Shown in pieces: positions 12,539-25,057 of a stretch of DNA of 64,000 bases. The stretch spans positions 67,981,145-68,045,144 of the forward strand of contig NC_054537.1 in the NCBI RefSeq assembly GCF_017654505.1, read 5' to 3'. Below the pieces are notes generated by a model. That model was given only the letters and a program-made list of their open reading frames with translations, was not told the origin of the DNA and made no database searches. This DNA comes from Polyodon spathula (taxonomy: Eukaryota; Chordata; Actinopteri; Acipenseriformes; Polyodontidae). How positions within the stretch are numbered: position 1 is the first letter of the stretch; every line of letters starts with the position of its first letter. A program made the position numbers and the translations under genes.

Positions 12539-14453
12539 AGTTTATTATGCACAGTCTATACCTTATAATATTAGTAATACTATGTATTTATATTTTAAGC
12601 ATTTTTACATTTAAGGTTTGGATATGTCATGAACGCAATTTATCACATTCCTTACTAAGCTATATCACAGTTTCTGCTAAGAACATGTTTAAATTCAGCC
12701 ACTTTGGTCAAAACAATAATTTTATTTCATTGTATTGCCTTAGATTCTTTTTAAAAATATTATATATACATATTTTTGTTCCTGCTTATTTCCATGCACA
12801 TCCCTTCATATTTGCTGTGCACCTGTATATAATCATGGTGTTGATATTTACATGACTTTACCAAGTCTAAATAAGTTGAAACCATTCACAGAGTCAAAGC
12901 AGTGGTTTGTTTGTGGTCTGTAAGATACTGAAAAGAAACATGTTTTCAATAAAAAAAAGTAAACTGTACATTTCAATATTGAGGCCATGTGAAATATAGG
13001 AACAAAGCATACTTCTGTAGCCAATCCTTTTCACATCAAAGTTTAAAAATACATATCCCCACTTCTAGGAAATACCATCACATGTCTTGTTATAATCTGG
13101 TAGACACATCTGCCACCAATATTGTCCGGCATGTGGTCAACTAACTCTTTTATCTCCAAAAATAAAACAAAATGCAGGCTTGTATTTGACACACATTGCC
13201 AGGTTCTGTGCACTGACGCCTCAATGTCTTTTCTTGTACCTTGACTATTTTGTGTTAGGTTCAGAAATAACCTGAGCCCGGTGCAAAATAAGAAATATGC
13301 ATCTTATTGATGGTTGTACATTTAAAAAAAGAATAACATTTTAATTTGAAATGATATCATTGACTTAAATCAGAAGTGGCACACTGGCGATTCAGTTATT
13401 TAGCATTTGTAAAGCTTTGCATCAATTAAATTGATCTAACTGTACACATGCACTGTTGGAGTTTCAGAACATTGATTCACAAGGGCAATATTAAACAGTG
13501 ACATTTTAGATCCCCCACTCTTAAGATTAATTTAAAAGACCCCCTTGTGCATTGTATAAATACAGGCACAGGGATAGGTTCAAGTAATAACATCCTGAAC
13601 ATCAGCAGTAAACAACAGGTTCCGTGCATTATGCTTTTGTGTTGGTTCTGGTTAGTTACTAGGTAAACACAAGTGATGCTGAGAAATGAGAAACACGATT
13701 ATTATTATTATTATTCAACCCCTTCCTGGACAAACCTCAAATAGACAAACAAGAAGATTTTCTCTTTTTTTGTGAGCTATAAGGTTTGTCCTATTCATTC
13801 AGTTTATTCAAGGCCAATGAGAATGGTAGCATTCAACTTTATAGTCTGTACAATGCCGGTACTTAATCTCAGCTAAATTAGCTTTACATGTCCACTGCCT
13901 GCACTGTTTTTCCCATTTTTTTCTCCTGCTGAGGCAGAATATTTGCCAATCAGTGTCATTTACTGGTTTTCCAACACAGACATACCAAGACCAGAGGGAT
14001 TTCCAACAGGACGGTTTTTGAGAGCACAATTTCTCCTGTAAATTCGTTTTATGTTATGAGCCCATACATTATGAGCTACATTACAAATACATTTTTTGAT
14101 AGGTTAAATATAAAACACAGAGAAGGATATGTACTTTTAAACATGTTTAAACCTTAATCTAAACCAGCATCTCTGCACAGTGTGTATGCTCCTCCTTTCC
14201 AGAGCTTTGTGCCAGAAGTCAGTAGGACACTGCAATGAAATCTGTGTACTGCGACTTCCCTTTTAACTAAGATTAGTACAGTCCTGATGCACCGCATCCT
14301 TTAAAATATGTATCAAAGCTGTTGAAATGCCAGCAATTGGTATGTGGTAGGCAGGGGAGCAGAGGATTGGCTGATGAAGTTATTCCAACTTCCAAGTACC
14401 CAGCAGGTCACCCCAGCCTGTTGTTTGTTGGACCTACATTGCAATCAGTAGTT

Positions 14454-14457
<4 letters not shown>

Positions 14458-14500
<43 letters not shown>
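14458..14500. repeat. (CA)n microsatellite
   Basis: About 21 CA units. Confidence 0.95.
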
Positions 14501-14502
<2 letters not shown>

Positions 14503-15081
14503 ATGCTATCTGCTGTTTCTATGCAAGGCCAGGCACATTGATTGCTTGCTCTCCTTCTCTCCTCAGGAAGCACCGCTGAGAAAATCTTTATATACTCCTG
14601 GGTCTATCGGCACTGGTTAAAAACATGCCAGTTTATCAGCTGTGCAGAGCTCAACCCTGGATAAAACACTTGGAAGTGTATAGCTTACACCATAGGGTGA
14701 GACTTTATGAGGCTTCCTGAGTGGAAGCTGCTGCTGAGGGTGTTAATTGGCTAGCCTCTGATGTGTGATATACCCGCCCTTCATAATCCAGCACAGGCTG
14801 CTTAAAAAGCATGGAAACCTAAGGTTTCTACAGCAGCAGCCTCTGCTATCACTTGATGGCTGACCTTTCCGACTTTGTAAAGAAAATCAAAGCCTTTCCA
14901 AACATATCAATTCAAACACAAGTATGCCTTTGCAAACAATCTTCACAAGGACCGCACAGGTCCATGCTTCAGTGGCCTATCCTCGTCACACCCTTGTAGC
15001 AGCAGCAAGAAGCAAATACATGCTGCAGCTAAAGAACTGAAGCTTTCATCCGCATACTTTAAGTTTTGTTATATATTAGAT

Positions 15082-15442
15082 CAGGGGTCCTGAAATTCTG
15101 GTCCTGAATTAATTAATTGGACTATAGGAGGCTGTGTGGTCCAGTGGTTAAAGAAACAGGTTTATAACCAGTCTCTGGTTCAAATCCCAGCTCAGCCACG
15201 GACTCATTGTGTCTTTCGGGTGAGGTATTGTTGTAAGTGACTCTGCAACTGATGCATAGTTCACATACCCTAGTCTCGTATCTTGTAAAGTGCTTTGTAA
15301 TGGTGGTCCACTGTGAAAGGCTCTATATAAAAATAAAAGATTATATTACTACTATTATTATTATTATTAGAGCTTAATTGGTCATTTGGAACAAACACCA
15401 GTTGGGACACCGGCTCCCCAGGACCAAAGTTGCCCACCCCTG
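15082..15442. mobile_element. hAT-like MITE interrupted by a SINE
   Basis: The left end CAGGGGTCCTGAAATTCTGG and the reverse complement of the right end, CAGGGGTGGGCAACTTTGG, form imperfect terminal inverted repeats of the CAGGGGTG type common in hAT/Charlie elements. The 8-bp flanks tattagat (15074-15081) and tattagtc (15443-15450) agree at the first six positions, which fits an 8-bp hAT duplication. Apart from the inserted SINE there is only about 100 bp of element and no transposase. Confidence 0.7.
15121..15373 (+). mobile_element. tRNA-derived SINE with L2-type tail
   Basis: A tRNA-like head has an A box (gtggtccagtggtta, from about 15136) and a B box (ggttcaaatcc, from about 15177). 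A unique body follows, containing actgatgcatagttcac, then a tail (gtaaagtgctttgtaatgg … gaaaggctctatataaa) resembling the 3' end of L2-type LINEs, then an (ATT)n run. The 8-bp sequence ttaattgg is found directly on both sides (15113-15120 and 15374-15381), consistent with a target-site duplication made inside the older hAT-like MITE. Confidence 0.82.
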
Positions 15443-15450
15443 TATTAGTC

Positions 15451-16343
15451 TTAATCACAAATTCATTCCCAAATGATTGTCCACTGCGCTGATTCCTTGA
15501 CGTTAAAAGGATTAACTAACAACAAAACAACTGAATCATCTAAATAACCTGACACCAAGTAATTCTATTAAAATGAACAATGAAAAAGTATACCAAAGTT
15601 CGCAAGGTTTTGGCTGCATTTATTATTATTATTATTAAAGCACTTATGTATTTTACAGTTGTTTTTACAATTGGCATTCATTTTTATAACTTCTATAGTG
15701 AAGATGTTAGTAAATATTAGGTGAGAGTCTATACATTATAATTGATTATACCACTTTTCATATTATTACGAATACCATTAATTTAATCCAAATTCAGGAT
15801 TAACTCAGAGCTACTAAAAAGTATACACATTAAAACAATAAATACATTAAGCCCCTCACAATGGCTTTCATATTCTAGATAATTAGGTGGTTAGGTATCA
15901 CCTGCTGAGTAGGTACTATTTATAAAAATGCCACTGACTGATTTTAGTAATTAGGCTAATTACAATCTGAAAATTCAATAATAAAATAAAAGAACCACCA
16001 CTACAAAACAAATATGTACTGATTGTAAATCTGTCAAGCATAATACAATATAGAACAATTAAACAATTACAAAAATGTACAGAACACCCTGAGCAGTAAA
16101 ATATAACATCATGCCATATTAGCTGATTATATGAATGGATTTCGTATTATCTAATCTGCAGCACATTTAAATAAAGCCACTTTTTAGACCACTAAAATAA
16201 ATGTAAATTTTTCAATACTGATACTCCCATTTTAAAATGAAAATTTAACCAAACAAACTATCCACAAACGAATATAGCGAGCAAAGGTTGACCTGAATAA
16301 TTCTGTCGATACTTGACATGCCACACTTTAGAAAAGTGATTAA
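15451..16343. other. Intergenic, nothing recognised
   Basis: AT-rich DNA with a short (ATT)5 near 15622. No coding, RNA or mobile-element signal seen. Confidence 0.6.
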
Positions 16344-16348
16344 AGAAC

Positions 16349-17043
16349 TGTGGCAAAGTGGTTGGTAAGGGGAACAGATGTTGCGGTGATGCGGTGCAGG
16401 AGTGATGAACAGACAACAGTGATTCAGTGAATAAGTGCTTTATTGCTCTTTTCCAGGTCTGGCGACCGTCAAAAATAATAAATCCCTGGCAATACACAAC
16501 AATGTGTAAAGCACAGGGATAATGAAATCAAGGGCACAGTCCTGAACAAAAACAATGGTACGGTCACCAGTCCTGGGTGATCGAAAACGTGCAGGTGCTC
16601 AGTGCAGTGGTGCTCCGGATAGTGCTCTCCTTTCGACAGCTCCGGAGATGTGCGTTAACTGTCTAGTGCTGAATACAAAAACAGACAGTTACACGGACAG
16701 ACACAACAATACAAAACACGAACACAATCCACTCTGAGAGCTCCTCTCTCAGTCCTTCTCTCTCTCCACTCGTTTAACCCAAACGAAGGAGAAGATCAGC
16801 GTTACCCTGGCCCCTATATGTAATCCCGCATGATATCGAGATAAACGGTTGCAGCTGCCTCTCGTTTACCTTTCAAATCAATACGGTCTTACAACAGAGT
16901 CGCGCTTCCCTCCAGGCTGACCCACTTCCCTGACCCGGAAACGAACTGTCAGGCCAGCCCTTCCAGATACTTCTCCTCCCGTTCTTTAGTGCCCTCACAG
17001 GTCGGGAGGAAGATTCATCACCAGAACTCATCTTTCTGTCACA
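16349..17043 (-). mobile_element. Solo LTR (695 bp) with perfect 5-bp target duplication
   Basis: Bounded by TGTGGCA at the left and TGTCACA at the right, the TG…CA form of LTR ends. The 5-bp sequence agaac flanks it exactly on both sides (16344-16348 and 17044-17048). Read on the minus strand it has a TATA-like box (CATATAGGGG, near 16812) and further on an AATAAA signal (near 16440), the order expected for U3, R and U5. No internal region is present, so it is most simply a solo LTR left by recombination between two LTRs. It shares its first segment with the LTR at 27738, including a CTCCCTCCCGACC-like motif. Confidence 0.85.
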
Positions 17044-17048
17044 AGAAC

Positions 17049-19673
17049 ACATTTACATCAAACCTAAATCCTGGATTTGTAGGTGATATTAGTCATAACA
17101 AACATTGAAGTCTCAATAATTCTTTATTAGGGCTGAGCAGTTATCCCATTACTCGTACCCATAATCATACTCAGAATTACTAAGATAACATCAGTGGAAG
17201 TGAAATTAAAATGCATTGCTGGCCCTGATTCTTGCTCAGAAAGTGACCTTTTAATGTTTATGTAAGGATGGTTTTTATCACTTTGAAGTCCTAATGTGTC
17301 ATTTATATTTTTATTGGGCGAGAATGTATTTATTATCAAATTATATGGGATGTCTATGATGGGGTGGTGAAAATTGTGCTTGTATTATTCGATCACCATA
17401 CTTGTTACGAATACTACATTTGTAATCATACTCGACACACACCTATTCTTTGCATGGCTTAACAACGTCCTAAAATTCAATCTACATATGAAACAGAATA
17501 ATAACTAGATGATAAGATACAAACCACCATCTATAGAAAAGAAACAAGCACATCAGAGTTTACTGCAAGTCTTTGGCATCCAAAAAAACTGTTATAAACA
17601 TCAGTGTGGAATTAACTATTAAAACAGGGATTTATAACTAATGAAACTGCAAGGACACTGAACAGATACAAATAGTTGTTATTACAGAAAGTGGTTTGGA
17701 ATGGTTTAATTCACAAGATTTTTTGGCATTGTTTTGAACACTGGCAACATGTTGGGTTTTATTTGTAAAGATACCGGTGCCAAAGCAAACAAAATTATAC
17801 AACTAGCCTACTTCATGTGTCAATGTTGGGACAGTTGTTGTTGTCATGGGAACAACAACAGAATCAGGGCAAAACAGGAGAAAGAACAGTAACCATATCT
17901 TTTACCACCTTCTAGTGGACTCTCACCAATCAAAACAACAAAATCAATGTTGTAATTAATATAAATCTTTATTGTCACTTTTATAGTCTACAGGAGAACC
18001 AATACTTTCTAAAAGTAGTTAATATGTCCAGAACAATTAAAACTTCCCTTTGTTTCTCTTGATCTCGTGCCGAGTTACCTGCTTGCCGAGTTACCTGCTT
18101 CCTGTTTCCTGCTTCTAGTCTTTTTGCCTGGCCAATCAGTGTCAATGGAAACAGTTAAGCAGTCAATACACTGCAGCTGTGAGGAGTATAGCTTTGATGA
18201 AATAGGGCTTGTTCTGGTTACTGTTCCCCAAGCATTTAAACAACAGCACTAAACAGTTATAACAAATGAATTACTTAGTACATGATCAATTTAAGTCCAT
18301 ACAATTTAAACCCAAATGTCAGTTACCTCACATACTTGTTTAGTCACTTTGTGACATTTATAGCAAGTCTGTTTTTTTATTTTCTAACTATAGTTCCTAA
18401 AAAAAGCAATAAACAATTGGCAATAGTCAAGGAAGGTCGATTTTTAAAAGGACTTTGTTGTTTGATCAGCACATTGGAATGTAGTTATGTGTTCGCTGGG
18501 ACTTTTCTGTGGGCGGCTGGCAAAATGTGTTCTTAACTGGATTATTCATGGAGCTGTGGAAGGCAGAGTGATATATGAGCAGAGAATGATCTACGAACAG
18601 GTTTGACGGTATACTGGTTACTATTTATTTTGCTGGGAAGTATCAATTCCCTTGAAGTACTTTCATTTTCAGACTGGCTACATTTTTAGTTATTTGGTCT
18701 TTGTTTCTTGTTGCTATTTACAATGGGGGAGGAGACAGCTGGAACCAGCTAGCTGAACCAGTCTAGGGCCAGAAAGTGGTACATCGTCAGAATGTGGTAC
18801 ATTTACCAAAACATGACCCATGTAAAAAAGTGGTAGGTTTGTATTTCAAGTCTTCTAATGCATGTGCCAGTTTATGTAGCAGTTATTTTTCTTTTTTTTT
18901 CAATATATACACTGATAGTGTTATAGCCTATATAGTATTGAATAGGCTAGTGATGTATTTTTGCTTTAAATAGATACATTTCAGAACCATTAGTTGTGTT
19001 TTAAGATTTAAGCTTGTGGAATCTTCATTATTTTCCAATTTTTTATTGTGTATATGCATGCTGCCTGTGTGTACTGTATAGCAAGGACTCAGCATTGGAT
19101 ATGTTATGTTCGCCACAGCTAGAGAATAAAGTTTGGAAATAAAATAGTGTTTGTAGCATACCTATTCACTCTATATAGGAATGTTACTATGTTAATGTAA
19201 GCAACGTATACGTACAGTTGACCCTGGCTCTAATGGTATAACTTAGTGAGACGAGGAATCACAATTTGACACCAAGTCAAACTACCCTCCTTCCTGGCCT
19301 TTTTTTTAAGGATCCCGCCCATGGAACTTCACTGCAGTCCAAAATACCAAAACACTACGAAAACACCTCTACAATATTCCCATTACACATTTTCATAATA
19401 TACACCATAAAGCCAAAGACAGTATCAGTTGTGAGAATTATTGTAATTGTTCAAGAGTACGGTGTTAATATTGAGGAATGAAATGTGTGATAAAAAAGGA
19501 AAAATATTAAAGAATATTAAAATGTTTGCACAAATACAGTATACTGTACTGCACCCCTATGATAAAAACAAACAAACAAACCTGTGACCTGTGGTGCCCA
19601 CCCCTTTTTGTTTATTTATGCATTATTTTGTCCTTATTATTATGTATATATGTGTACTGTATTATTATTATTA

Positions 19674-19720
<47 letters not shown>

Positions 19721-19918
19721 GTAAATAGAAGTATATATTTGTGTTAATTTGTGTTACCATTGTTATGACAAGGATCCCCATCCTAATTGAACACGGGAAG
19801 GATGTAGCAGGGAGTTTATTGATTGTCAATTGTTTAGTTAATGCCTAGCCACCTGTTATATAAGGACCCAACTTCATCTGTGTAATGGTTGGAGTGGTTT
19901 GGAGAGAGAGAGAGAGAT
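17049..19918. other. Intergenic, unique AT-rich DNA
   Basis: No convincing gene. A 16-bp unit (gccgagttacctgctt) is tandemly duplicated near 18070-18101. An (ATT)n array lies at 19661-19720 and a short (GA)n at 19902-19916, where the following LINE ends. Confidence 0.6.
19661..19720. repeat. (ATT)n microsatellite
   Basis: About 20 ATT units with one missing base. Confidence 0.95.
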
Positions 19919-20222
19919 TTTTTAAATCCCTTTATTGAACCAATAACAAAATTACATAAAAACAAGATAACCACAAAAGGAAAAATCAACAATAAACGTT
20001 ACAATATAAACATTTGTTTAGCATGATAGGGTCTAAAATCTTGTTTTTTCGGGATTTAAAAATGGCTAACTTCACTTGACCAAGAATACAGTTAACAAGC
20101 ACACATTTTTTACATTGTTTTGAATTGTAGGGGATCCTAACAACAAGTAACATTTTAGTAAAAACAACACCAAGAGATGCCAACAGGTCTGTTAAAAGTT
20201 GGAAAAAGGGGAGCAATCGGGG

Positions 20223-23200
20223 TCAGTCAGTGAACAGGTGATACACAGTCTCGGAGGCAGTGCAGATGGGACACTGCTCACTCACTCCAGGCTCCACGTG
20301 GCTCAAGTAGCGGTTTGTGGCCACAATGCTGTGCAACACACGCCACTGCAGATCTCCTAAGTGTTTGGTCAGGGGCAGTTTGTACAGAGAGCACCAGCTG
20401 GGGAGTATAGCCTCGCTCACACCCAGGTGCTCCCTCCACTTGTTATCCACTAGATCTCTCAACTGGGGGAGCAGTGAGATTTAACACATAGGTGGTACAG
20501 TTGTTTCTTCTCTGTGGCATGAAAATACAACTCAGTGAGGTCTGCCAGAGGGGCAGAGGGAGAGACCAGCACTGTGGGGAACAAAGAGTTGGTTTCGAGG
20601 ACCAAACGTTATGTCACACACCCCTCCACAAACCCAGAGAGAGTCGGGATCAGGAGGCCTTCAAGTCAGCCAGCATCTTCTCCAGGAACCTCCCTGATCT
20701 AACGCCCAGCTGCAAACTCAGTTCCCTACTGGACCTCCACCGAAAATATGTAAATTCAATAAGGTGGCCCAGTTTTGTAAATCCAACATTTAAAAACATA
20801 CCACACAGAGTGACAGAATTAAAATGGGGACAATTATAAAGATTAAAAAACAGGGGTTCTTTGAAGATCCACTGGCTCCACAGGAAGGAGTCAGTCCTGC
20901 TGGTGTGGAGGAGGTGCACTGAACATAGGACTGTAAAATGTGTCCAGTCCTGAGTTAGGGAATCTGTCAGGGGAAATAAAAACAATATATCTATCCAAAC
21001 CCAGCCAGCCCACCGTGCGCAGCAGAAAGAAGGCCAGCCCTTGCCAGCACAGCCCCGTGCAGTAGAGCAGCCACTAAACCACCGGCAGTCGGAAAGCAGC
21101 CACCCTCCAAGAGATATTAATCAGTCCCAGGCCCCTTCATCTGGGGGAAGGTACAGCACTGCAGGGTTCAGCCAGCGATGCCCACTCCAGAAAAACTCCA
21201 ACATACTCTTCTGGATTCGCTCCAACAGGGAGAGGGTTCAGGCATACCAGTCTGTGCCACAGCATGGAGGCAGATTATTAATGATGAGAACCCTCCCCTT
21301 GAAAGACAGCTGGGAGCGGAACCACTGCCACCTTTTCCAGCAGCCCCTACAGTTTTGCTGCATAAACTGCTCATTGCCCAGGAACACGCCCAGGCTCTTG
21401 AGACCAACTGTATTCCACGACAGTTCTGGTGTAAGGGGTAGGGGTAGCACCCTTCCAGCTGCCAGCCAGGTACACCCCACTCATGGCCTAGTTGACCTGG
21501 GCATATAAGGCACTCTCAAAGATATGGATACAATCCTGCAGGGTGGCTACATCTGTCTCCAGTGAAAAAGACATTCAGGTCATCAGCATTTGCAGAGAGT
21601 TGTATAAGCACGATGTGGGGCAGTGTGGGCACTACCAGGCCGGTCAGACACAGGCGGAGCTGATGCATCAGGGTCTCTATAGTGAGGGAGTACAGCATTC
21701 CAGAGAGAGAGAGCATCCCTGCCGAATTCTCCTCTGCACCGGGAATGGCCGATTCAGGATTTTGTTCACCTTGACTGTACTAAAAACGTTCAAATACAAA
21801 AGAGTAATATAAGAAATAAAAACAGGACCAAAGACTTCAATGGGGTGAATAAATATTTGTGATAACCCTGTCAAAAGCCTTCTCTTGGTCAAGTGAGATT
21901 AAGCCAAAATTCAGGTTAAAAAATTTAGATACATTTAAGACCCAAATTAAGAAGAGGTTATTGATGATGGAGCGTCCATAAGACACAGTGATCCCGGAGC
22001 ACCACTGACATCAGACAGCCCCGCAGCCAGACAGCCAGAGCCTTGGAGAACAACTTATAGTCACAATAATGTAGAGACACAGTTCTTAAGGTTGCACAAG
22101 TCCCCCTTTTTAGGCAGTTTGGTGATGACGGCACAGCGGCAGCTCAGAGCAAGTAGTCCCTCCCTGATACACTCAGTAAGCACACGGTGCAGGTCCTGAC
22201 CCAGCAAGGGACAGAAGCACTTGTAGAACTGAAATCCGGCTGCAATCAGTCGATGCCGGGCGCCTTGACATTGGACAGCTGTGTAACAGCTTTGGAAGGC
22301 TCTTGGAATGTGAGGGGGGAATCCAGTTCACTGCTCTCCCCCTCACTCAGTCTGGGGAGACCCTGATGTAACTGTGCTGTATGCAGCAGGTCGCAGCCCT
22401 CAGCTTTATATAGTTCATTATAGAACTACTGCTGCCTGGCGCAGTTACGATGGGCTGCTCACCTCCTTTCCGCAGGGCAGCCTCAGACAGTAGATCTGTC
22501 TCTGCTCCAGCCTCCTCTTCTCCAGGCCAAAGAAGGAGGCTATGGGGGCATCCATGTCTCTGAGCTGAGTGAAGAGGGCCCTGAGTAGCGCGTCCTGCAC
22601 CCTCTCCTCCAGCAGCTGACCTAGGCACTGCCCCCTCTCCTGCATGCTCTGACACGCTGTCTCACTTCTCTGGCCATCCAGCTGCATCTCCAGCTCCAAT
22701 ATCTCCCTCTGCAGCTTACTGACTGCTGCTGCCAAACACCTAGTGGAGTACTGAGTGTACTGTTGGCAAAACACTTGAATCTGTATTTTACCAATGTCCC
22801 ACCACTTTCTCAGACTGTCAAAATGGTGTCTGCCAATTAGTATAAAAAAGTTTAACATTTTCACAAAACTGAAATTCTTGAAGGAGTTTGGTGTTAAAAT
22901 GCCAATAAGATTTAATAGGAATTTCAGAGGCTAAAGAAAGAGTGATGAACAAAAAGTGGTGATCAGATAATGGCAAAGGTGAAATATGGCAACCGATAAA
23001 CTTGATATGAATTCTAGGGGGTTAAAAGCAATCTAACCTTGCACCATGGATCTGACTATGTTGTAAGGTAATCTAAGTATATTGTTTAACATTGGGATGA
23101 GCAGTTCTCCAAATACCCACTAGGCTGTGTGTATTTACAACAGCAGTCAGCTCACTCACAGACTGGGGATGGGGTTCCCTGTGGTTGCGATAAAGATTAA

Positions 23201-23560
23201 AATTCAATATACAATTACCCCCCCCCCCCCCAATGAGTAAATGTGCTGGGTCACACTTTCCCAATAACTTTGCTAATTTATTAAAAAATAAAATCTGTTC
23301 AGCATAAATATTAATACGATCAATAAAAGTCCCCCAAACTTAACATGCACTCTTTAAAGTTTCCCTGGTAAAATTTCATGAATGGATAAACTCTCCACAT
23401 CCGGTCCAAGAGAAAATTAAACAGCAACCTCACCACTGAGATTTGAGCCATGGCTTAAAATACAATCGTCTTTCCACCAGACAGTCAGTGAGCCTGGTTA
23501 GCGCTGTCTGAGTACGTCTCTTGTAAAAAAAAAAAAAAAAATTGGAAAAAACTACAGCCT
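20223..23560 (-). pseudogene. LINE ORF2 remnant: endonuclease and reverse transcriptase
   Basis: Broken by many stops and frameshifts, but the domain order is readable on the minus strand. An AP-type endonuclease segment (FLQET…LSHGSNLSGEVAV, about 23560-23300) comes first. A linker with SLRKWWDIGKIQIQVFCQQY (about 22800) follows. The reverse transcriptase includes LPKKGDLCNLKN (about 22110), the motif A region LDQEKAFDRV (about 21880) and PFPVQRRIRQGCSLS. The catalytic motif reads ANADD instead of YADD (about 21575). The C-terminus (about 20460-20223) has CPICTASETVYHLF, the zinc-knuckle-like end found in this clade. The altered YADD and the breaks mean no activity. Confidence 0.85.
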
Positions 23561-24026
23561 CCAGTTTTTGGTTAATAAAATCAAATAACTGGGCTCATTT
23601 TTTTTTTTTTTTTAAATCTCTACAACCAGTAATATTAAATGTTGCTAAAAATATTTTCTCCATAAAGTAAGGCACGCATTTAAAAAAATGAAACATGCAA
23701 GGGTAAAAGTATACAATGTAATATAATCAATTTTAATGCTTGGTTTTAGTTAAACTGTTAACATATTTTTTTTTTTCTGATCAAGTTTATCCAAAGTTGT
23801 TTTCCTGAGAATAATACTGGCAGAAAACAAAAATAATTTCAAATCAGGAAAAAAGGATGTAATGTCAACCCTCCTCTTACCCTTTGTCTTACCTAAAAAG
23901 TATATAATTTTCTCCGAGGTCAGAGCTGTGAGAAGTCAGAAGTCTCTCTGTCATTCTCTTCTTCCTCTCTGTTCCCCGACACCCCCCACTCATTGTTCCA
24001 CTCACCCTCTTCTGCCGTTTCCGATT

Positions 24027-24990
24027 CTAGGGTGGCCTCCTCAGTTTCCTGGTCCACAAACAATGCTGTCTCTGCACTCCGGACAGCTCAGAAGGAGGAT
24101 CCGGGGTTAATGCTGCGAAATCATCAGCGTGCAAACCGGTGCTCATGTCCTCAGCCATCCCTGAACAGGAGGGTTCACCCAGGGCAAGATTAGACTCAGC
24201 CGCGGCATTCCCTCCTGGCTCTGAATCACCTGGAGCGGCAGTACTGAGCGGATCTGCCTGACTGCCACTGTCCACAGAGAGGGAGGTCGGCCCCGTCACA
24301 CACAATGGTTGACTCCCTCGGGTTGCCGGCTTGGGAAACCGAAAAGGGATTCCAGATCGACGACTCCTCACTCCCAGAAGCCGCCGCAGAATTTTTTTTT
24401 TTCATTTTTCTTTTTTTAATTATTTCCCTGAACATGCCATCATGTTCAGTCACAGTAGCACTCACTGAAAAAGTCTCCGGTGCATCAGTATGCACTTCAA
24501 TTGGTCTCGACTGTCAGGGTGGGGAAACAGGTCACTGTCTTGCCGATTCTTCTTCCCGAGCCCCCCGAGTCTCTCCGGCCACCTCCCCATCACTAACAAC
24601 AGAACCAGCAGGGGGGTTCTTTTGTAAATTTGGACTGGTATATTTAAAATGCCCATGTGTGCCACAATTAAAACATTTCATGATGTCTGTAGTAGCAGAC
24701 ACAACATAATTTCTACCGTCAACACAAAATTTCCAAGCAACATTAAGCTCAGTATCGGGGTTGTGTAGCAACAGATACACGTGCCACCCAAAAGACATTA
24801 CGTGTTTAATTTCCTCTGTTTTACAGCCCACTGGAATCAACTTAATAGGGGACATTATCTTCCAATAGTGAGACAATTCTCTATCCAACAATGCATTATC
24901 TATAAACGGAGGAGCATTATAAATAACTTTAGTGAGGGGGTTCGACAAAGGCATCGCTTTAATCAGGGAATTGCGAACTGAAAAGCCCTC
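24027..24990 (-). pseudogene. LINE ORF1 remnant with CCHC zinc knuckle
   Basis: The minus-strand frame 24954-24532 holds an RNA-binding region typical of Tx1-type ORF1 (RELSHYWKIMSPIKLIPVGC) and then CFNCGTHGHFKYTSP, a CCHC knuckle whose final Cys is lost. In-frame sequence continues upstream of 24954 (SVRNSLIKAMPLSNP), so the true start is beyond the break at about 24990. A Ser/Pro/Glu-rich tail continues in shifted frames to about 24027. It would have coated LINE RNA. It is upstream of and transcribed with ORF2. Confidence 0.75.
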
Positions 24991-25057
24991 CTGTACTATA
25001 TGAGGTGTGTTTTTCTTTATTGTGTTTTTTCCCCTTTTTCTTTAACAAAAAAAAAAA

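Larger units (their letters stand above)
5311..15073. other. Intergenic desert, mostly unique AT-rich DNA
   Basis: No convincing coding exon, RNA gene or full mobile element in nearly 10 kb. The frames at 9104-9367, 11155-11601 and 13808-14029 have no recognisable domain and unstructured composition. Simple repeats are at 10480-10548 and 14458-14500. A run of 14 G lies near 9748-9762. The blocks at 12455-12540 and about 14590-15050 have more balanced composition and few repeats, and may be conserved non-coding elements of the irx locus. Confidence 0.6.
19917..25045 (-). mobile_element. Tx1-like LINE (L1 superfamily), near full length, decayed
   Basis: Read on the minus strand, an ORF1 remnant (about 24990-24027) is followed by an ORF2 remnant (about 23560-20223). 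The 3' end carries AATAAA and stops in a short A-run (minus strand ggttcaataaagggattt then A) against a (GA)n tract. Length about 5.1 kb is close to full size. Many stops and frameshifts in both frames show it is long dead. The 5' end is cut near 24990-25045, where a different sequence begins. Confidence 0.85.

Noticed and set aside
13808..14029. Cys/Trp-rich minus-strand frame
   Set aside because: No motif spacing typical of a cysteine-rich peptide, no signal peptide and no splice context.
15121..15373. A tRNA gene from the A and B boxes
   Set aside because: The boxes belong to a SINE head followed by SINE body and tail; the cloverleaf is not intact. The same holds at 42765-43060 and 48437-48684.
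20492..20839. + strand frames across 20492-22655
   Set aside because: They are antisense to a readable LINE ORF2 and match no family.
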